A DNA stretch of 9,189 bases from an uncultured bacterium (lineage in GTDB: Bacteria > Bacillota > Clostridia > Lachnospirales > Lachnospiraceae). Shown here one piece after another: positions 5,798-9,189 of this stretch (positions within the stretch are counted from its first letter, which is position 1; every line of letters begins with the position of its first letter). The notes below the pieces were generated by a model. It was not told the DNA's origin. It ran no database searches and saw only the letters and a program-made list of their open reading frames with translations. The DNA lies in the NCBI GenBank assembly GCA_905215625.1, contig CAJMQQ010000077.1, forward strand, positions 1 to 9,189, written 5' to 3'. A program made the position numbers and the translations under genes.

Positions 5798-7174
5798 TCA
5801 TCGCAGAAGCTGTCTCTTTTCCATCCGCTTCAGCACAGCCAGAAATCCTGCAAAAAATACGATGCCTTTGATAATGCTGGTAACGGCAAAGGCCCACCAG
5901 ACGCCGTTGATTCCCAGGGCGGTAGAAGAAAGCGCCATTGCAATCGGAAGTCTTGCAGATGTAAATACAACGCTTAAAATAGAGGATGGAAGGGTTTTTC
6001 CCAGTCCGCAGAATGCGCCTACCGTACACAATTCAATGCACATAAACAACTGGGAACAGCCGATGATTCTCAGGTAATCAATTCCCAGCGGCACTACGTC
6101 CGGTTCGTAAATAAACAGGCGGAAAATCGGTCCTGGAGCAAGTACCAGCAAAGCAGTACAGAATGCGCCCCAAGCTGTCATCGTCTTGACTGCAGTCAGA
6201 TAACCTTTTTTTACCCGGTCATATCTCTGCGCCCCGTAATTCTGTCCGATAAAGGAATTCACTGCCGCTCCAAAGCCTTCTGCCGTCATCCAGGAAATGG
6301 ATTCAATCTGGCTTCCAACCCTCTGGACAGCTACTCCGGTATCCCCCCATCTGACTACCAATTTGGTCATTCCCATAGAAATGAGGCAGTAAATCAACTC
6401 CTGGATTGCTGCTGGGAATCCGATTTTTGCCATGGTTTTAAAGTATCTCATCGGCGTTCTGGCAAAGATAGTTACTTTGTCAAAAATGACCTGATCCTTG
6501 CGGATTACGATTAAAAAGACCAGGGTTACAATCCCCTGTGCAGTTACGGTTGCAATCGCGGCCCCAGCGGCTCCCATAGCCGGAACCGGCCCAATACCAA
6601 AAATCAGCAGCGGATCTAAGACTATATTGGCAGCTAGTCCTATTACATTTGCCTGGAACGATGTTTTGCTGTCTCCGGCCGCTGTCAGAATTGCCGTAAA
6701 AATCACATTCAGATACATGAAAATGATACATCCGCAGGTAATTCTCATATACAAAACTGCTTCTTCTGCGGTATGCTGGTTTTCCAGTCCAAAAAATCCA
6801 ATCAGCGGAGCTGCAAATATTACGGATACTGCTGCATAGCAGAGAGCCAAAAAAATTCCAAGCTGCAGCGCGCCGCTGGCATATCTGGCTGCCTCTTCCT
6901 TATTCCCTTCTCCCAGGGAATGGGCCACTTTTACCTGTCCTCCCATTCTGGCAAACATCACAACACCCTGGGACAGCCAGGTATACATTCCCGCGGTTCC
7001 AACTGCTGTTACCGCTTCCGATCCCACTCTTCCAATCCAGGCCATATCCGTCAGGTTATAAGCCATCTGTACCAGCGCTGTTGCCATAATCGGCATGGCA
7101 AGACTGGTTAAAGAAGAAAAAATCGGGCCGTTTAATAAATCAATGTTTCTTTTTTTCGTTTTTGTCTGATTCAT
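5798..7174 (-). CDS. MATE family efflux transporter
   Basis: This 458-residue inner-membrane protein belongs to the multidrug and toxic-compound extrusion family, which exports cationic drugs, dyes or metabolites using a Na+ or H+ gradient. Length and pattern fit twelve helices arranged as two homologous halves. The N-terminal half carries GPIFSSLTSLAMP (16-28), the GGQVKVAHSLGEGN loop (78-91) and GDSKTSFQANVIGL (167-180). The equivalent loop of the C-terminal half is IGQNYGAQRYDR (309-320), followed by GLGKTLPSSIL (390-400). Short basic tails lie at both ends. The ATG at 7172-7174 follows AGGA about 9 nt upstream. It has its own strong promoter with a downstream palindrome, which suggests control by a dedicated regulator not encoded in the window. 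The substrate cannot be predicted. DinF-like and NorM-like subfamilies were not distinguished. Confidence 0.92.
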   Translation of the reverse strand: MNQTKTKKRNIDLLNGPIFSSLTSLAMPIMATALVQMAYNLTDMAWIGRVGSEAVTAVGTAGMYTWLSQGVVMFARMGGQVKVAHSLGEGNKEEAARYASGALQLGIFLALCYAAVSVIFAAPLIGFFGLENQHTAEEAVLYMRITCGCIIFMYLNVIFTAILTAAGDSKTSFQANVIGLAANIVLDPLLIFGIGPVPAMGAAGAAIATVTAQGIVTLVFLIVIRKDQVIFDKVTIFARTPMRYFKTMAKIGFPAAIQELIYCLISMGMTKLVVRWGDTGVAVQRVGSQIESISWMTAEGFGAAVNSFIGQNYGAQRYDRVKKGYLTAVKTMTAWGAFCTALLVLAPGPIFRLFIYEPDVVPLGIDYLRIIGCSQLFMCIELCTVGAFCGLGKTLPSSILSVVFTSARLPIAMALSSTALGINGVWWAFAVTSIIKGIVFFAGFLAVLKRMEKRQLLR

Positions 7175-7201
7175 GTTTTTATTCCTATGTCCATTCTGTC
7201 T

Positions 7202-7219
7202 GCAGTTCTTATGAACTGC
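7202..7219. promoter_or_regulatory. 18-bp palindrome, candidate operator of the MATE gene
   Basis: GCAGTTC-TTAT-GAACTGC is a perfect 7-bp inverted repeat with a 4-bp centre. It lies about 15 bp downstream of the -10 box, at roughly +9 to +26 of the predicted transcript. That is a typical site for a dimeric repressor acting as a roadblock. It could also form a small hairpin in the mRNA leader, but there is no T-run. The regulator is unknown. Confidence 0.5.
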
Positions 7220-7233
7220 TATATTTCCTCTTT

Positions 7234-7262
7234 ATATTAAGGTCTTTTTCTATCTGCGTCAA
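7234..7262 (-). promoter_or_regulatory. sigma-A promoter of the MATE gene
   Basis: On the minus strand TTGACG (7257-7262) and TAATAT (7234-7239) are separated by exactly 17 bp. These boxes match the consensus at five and four of six positions. The predicted start near 7227 gives a leader of about 50 nt before the ATG. The promoter begins just after the stop of the hydrolase gene, with no terminator between. Confidence 0.8.
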
Positions 7263-7279
7263 CCTATTTGCGGGATTCC

Positions 7280-7912
7280 CTATACGGTTTCCAAAAACTT
7301 TCGGATTTTATCTCCGGCAGCACCTGCATTCTCCTTATTTACTTCATGGCCCGCATGGGGAATCCGTTCTATTTTTGCGTGGGAAATTGCCTTTTCCAGA
7401 CGCTTGGAAGCCGGCCAATTTATCCAGTCCTTTTCTCCGCAAAGGATAAGCGTCGAACAGGTTATCTGTTTCAGATTTCTTGTAAGGTCCAGATCCATCA
7501 TGGACTTTGACAACTGGATAAATTGTTTTTTTCCAAATCCCATATTTTGAAATCCGCTGTCCGGAAGCAGCCGGAAGATTCCGTTCTGCAGCCGAAGCAG
7601 AACTTTTGGCATCTTATACTGGGTTCCGATTACAATCAAGGACTTTACCCGTTCCGGATGGGCTATGCTGTACTGCAAAGCCAAAATTCCTCCCAGAGAA
7701 AGACCGCATAAATGAAATGTCCCTTTTATTTGTCCGCAGTATGTTTCCAGTCCTGCATATAAGCTGTCATAGCATGGCTGGCTGTTTTCAATCCACTCTG
7801 TCATATCCGGGCAAAAAACCGTATCGCTGCTGTTTCTCTTTTCTAATTGTTCCCTTACTGTTTTCCAGTCTTCTGGTGTCTGACCCAGCCCATGAAGAAT
7901 TATGGTATTCAT
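7280..7912 (-). CDS. alpha/beta hydrolase
   Basis: This 210-residue soluble serine hydrolase has the alpha/beta fold; its substrate is unknown. Visible motifs are the oxyanion-loop HG (7-8, LHGLG), the nucleophile elbow G70-L-S72-L-G74, the acid Asp162 in GEKDW, and the catalytic His189 in PHAGHEVN. A short cap region lies at about 100-145. No signal peptide is present, so it acts in the cytoplasm. It could be an esterase, lipase or thioesterase. In some Firmicutes a carboxylesterase sits between secG and rnr, but this gene lies elsewhere and looks unrelated to that arrangement. The ATG follows AGGAGG (7918-7923) at 5 nt. That site overlaps the stop of the nucleotidyltransferase gene, so the two are co-transcribed and probably translationally coupled. 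Confidence 0.88.
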   Translation of the reverse strand: MNTIILHGLGQTPEDWKTVREQLEKRNSSDTVFCPDMTEWIENSQPCYDSLYAGLETYCGQIKGTFHLCGLSLGGILALQYSIAHPERVKSLIVIGTQYKMPKVLLRLQNGIFRLLPDSGFQNMGFGKKQFIQLSKSMMDLDLTRNLKQITCSTLILCGEKDWINWPASKRLEKAISHAKIERIPHAGHEVNKENAGAAGDKIRKFLETV

Positions 7913-7921
7913 TTTTTCCTC

Positions 7922-8401
7922 CTATCGAGATGCCGTTTCTTCCAGACAGGCAATCCATCTTTCCAGGGCGGCGCTGGAAAAATTGTGGAGCGCATCCTGT
8001 CTTTTCGCCCGCAGTGCCATTTTTTTGCACCACTCTACTTCTGCAAAGACTTCTTTTTTCCCTTTGACAGGCAGATGTTCCACGTAATCCGTCACCTGTT
8101 TTTTCAGATTTTCTCCGATATTTTTTGTATCCAGTACAATCCTGCTATGGTAAATCTGAATCAGCTTCTCACAGTCTGGCGGCTCTTTCAAACTGGTTTC
8201 CGGATATATAAACACGTCCAGCTGCACTCCATTTACAACCGCCATATCGTGAAAACAATCCTGGAAAAATTCGTCGCTTTCCGTAACTACTAATGCGTCA
8301 AAATCGCTATGTTCGTTGTTGGAACCGTCTGCGTAAGAACCGTATACCAGGATTGCAGCAGGGTCATATTTTCCAGTTAAATAGGAAAGAATTTCGTCCA
8401 T
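7922..8401 (-). CDS. stand-alone nucleotidyltransferase (pol-beta fold)
   Basis: This 159-residue protein has the signature of the DNA-polymerase-beta nucleotidyltransferase fold: G21-S22 followed by D33-x-D35, and a third metal-binding Asp62 in QLDVF. The family transfers a nucleotide to a small molecule, protein or RNA (as in antibiotic adenylylation or MNT antitoxins); the target here is unknown. The C-terminal part (about 100-159) is helical and charged and looks short compared with relatives I recall, so a segment may be missing. No HEPN partner gene is adjacent, so a MNT-HEPN toxin-antitoxin pair is not supported. The ATG follows GGGGAG (8406-8411). The gene overlaps the annotated end of the methyltransferase by 25 nt and is 9 nt from the hydrolase, so it is the middle gene of a three-gene operon. 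Confidence 0.82.
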   Translation of the reverse strand: MDEILSYLTGKYDPAAILVYGSYADGSNNEHSDFDALVVTESDEFFQDCFHDMAVVNGVQLDVFIYPETSLKEPPDCEKLIQIYHSRIVLDTKNIGENLKKQVTDYVEHLPVKGKKEVFAEVEWCKKMALRAKRQDALHNFSSAALERWIACLEETASR

Positions 8402-9093
8402 TTTGCTCCCCTTCTATCTTTTTTTGCCTTTACTAATAACATCATGGGACGGCGCAGTTCATCCTTCATTCCCGGAAGATCCATCATATGTTCCGGCGGC
8501 CCTGCTTCTTCTACAGCTTCTATCTGAAATCCTGTCTGAAGCAATCCATTTAAAATCTGAGTAAGGGTGTGATGCTGCTTGACTACTTTTTCTCCTAAAA
8601 ACCAAGTTTCTCGCTGTCCTGGCTCATAGTACCGATCCACTGGCCAATACAAAGGAGTTTTGTCTTCCCCATAGATCCAGTCCTGACGAATCCCCGCTGT
8701 AAAAACCGGATGTTCCATATTAAATAAAAACGTTCCGCCTGGTTTCAGCGTCTGGTACACGTTCTGATACACCTCATTTAAGTCTTCTATATAGTGAAGA
8801 ACCAGGTTGGAAATCACAAAATCATAGGCAGAAACCGGATAGTCAAATTCTTCGATTCCGCAGACTTTGTACTGGATTTTTTCATCTGGGTTTTTCTCTT
8901 TTGCCGTATCAATCATTCTTCTGGAACCATCGATTCCCACTGCCTGGTCTGCTCCCATCTGAACCGCATACTTACAGTGCCAGCCATATCCGCAGCCTAA
9001 ATCCAGTACCGTTTTTCCCTTTAACTCCGGAAATAACGGCTTTAACTGATGCCATTCTCCGGCTGCTTCTAATCCGCCTTTGCTTCTTTCCAT
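8377..9093 (-). CDS. class I SAM-dependent methyltransferase
   Basis: This is a Rossmann-fold methyltransferase that uses S-adenosylmethionine; its acceptor is unknown. From the ATG at 9091-9093 it has 238 residues. Motif I is DLGCGYG (31-37), the ribose-binding acidic residue is Asp55 (VGID), and the post-motif region has FVISNLVLHYI (92-102) and LKPGG (116-120). The coding pattern continues upstream of that ATG. The same frame reads SNIYDDKRFFEAYGN, which resembles the N-terminus of this family as I recall it, up to a stop at 9166-9168. That stretch has no ATG, GTG or TTG in frame. The true start may be an ATA near 9139-9141, or the gene may have lost its start. The last 13 residues overlap the next gene and follow an A7 tract, so the C-terminus is also uncertain. 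A possible promoter is cut by the window end. Confidence 0.85.
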   Translation of the reverse strand: MERSKGGLEAAGEWHQLKPLFPELKGKTVLDLGCGYGWHCKYAVQMGADQAVGIDGSRRMIDTAKEKNPDEKIQYKVCGIEEFDYPVSAYDFVISNLVLHYIEDLNEVYQNVYQTLKPGGTFLFNMEHPVFTAGIRQDWIYGEDKTPLYWPVDRYYEPGQRETWFLGEKVVKQHHTLTQILNGLLQTGFQIEAVEEAGPPEHMMDLPGMKDELRRPMMLLVKAKKDRRGAKWTKFFPI

Positions 9094-9189
9094 ATTGCCA
9101 TAAGCCTCAAAAAAACGCTTGTCATCATATATGTTTGATATGTACCCAGAATCCTGGACACATATTTATATGAACTAGGCTGAACACAT

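Noticed and set aside
7205..7216. LexA/DinR SOS box in the MATE leader
   Set aside because: The Gram-positive LexA site is GAAC-N4-GTTC. Here the arms are in the opposite order, GTTC-N4-GAAC, and that reads the same on both strands.
7606..8067. 153-codon plus-strand open frame opposite the hydrolase and nucleotidyltransferase
   Set aside because: It is antisense to two genes with intact catalytic motifs and coupled ribosome binding sites, and shows no recognisable domain.
7922..8401. MNT-HEPN toxin-antitoxin pair
   Set aside because: No HEPN-domain gene is adjacent. The neighbours are a methyltransferase and an alpha/beta hydrolase.

Overview
The window looks like a chromosomal segment from a gut-type Firmicute, most likely a Lachnospiraceae (Clostridium cluster XIVa). 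This rests on strong AGGAGG-type ribosome binding sites, sigma-A promoters of the TTGACA-17-TATAAT kind, a CIRCE element, the secG-rnr-smpB gene order, moderate-to-low GC, and an SDR that resembles the clostridial BaiA bile-acid dehydrogenases. No transposase, integrase, phage gene, CRISPR array, rRNA or tRNA is visible. The species assignment is inference only.

Layout from left to right. (1) Positions 8-570, minus strand: an Hsp20 small heat-shock gene, with a long imperfect hairpin downstream of it at the window edge. Upstream at 692-734 is a near-consensus sigma-A promoter overlapped by a CIRCE (HrcA) operator. (2) Positions 832-2713, plus strand: a compact four-gene cluster of a 2[4Fe-4S] ferredoxin, a four-helix membrane protein with NapH/NosR-type cysteine motifs, a BaiA-like short-chain dehydrogenase, and a thioredoxin. 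It ends at a bidirectional terminator at 2738-2766. (3) Positions 2780-5732, minus strand: the RNA-quality-control and secretion cluster secG, rnr (RNase R), smpB. SmpB probably starts at a TTG inside the end of rnr, and an intrinsic-terminator-like hairpin separates secG from rnr. (4) Positions 5798-7174, minus strand: a MATE efflux transporter with its own good promoter and an 18-bp perfect palindrome just downstream of the -10 box. (5) Positions 7280 to the right edge, minus strand: a tightly packed operon of SAM methyltransferase, stand-alone nucleotidyltransferase and alpha/beta hydrolase.

How the genes relate. The plus-strand cluster suggests a redox relay: ferredoxin, membrane iron-sulfur protein and thioredoxin transcribed together with a dehydrogenase. 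Its substrate cannot be read from sequence. RNase R and SmpB act together in trans-translation, where SmpB-tmRNA rescues stalled ribosomes and RNase R degrades the faulty mRNA; their overlap fits translational coupling. The tmRNA gene itself is not in the window. SecG is the small accessory subunit of the Sec translocon. The three-gene operon on the right has no obvious shared pathway.

Most of the window is ordinary core genome. The points that deserve a second look are the ferredoxin/membrane/BaiA-like/thioredoxin cluster, the methyltransferase's apparent N-terminal coding sequence with no standard start codon, an A7 tract at that gene's end, the putative operator of the MATE gene, and the long hairpin at the left edge. 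No wholly new defence or mobile system was found.
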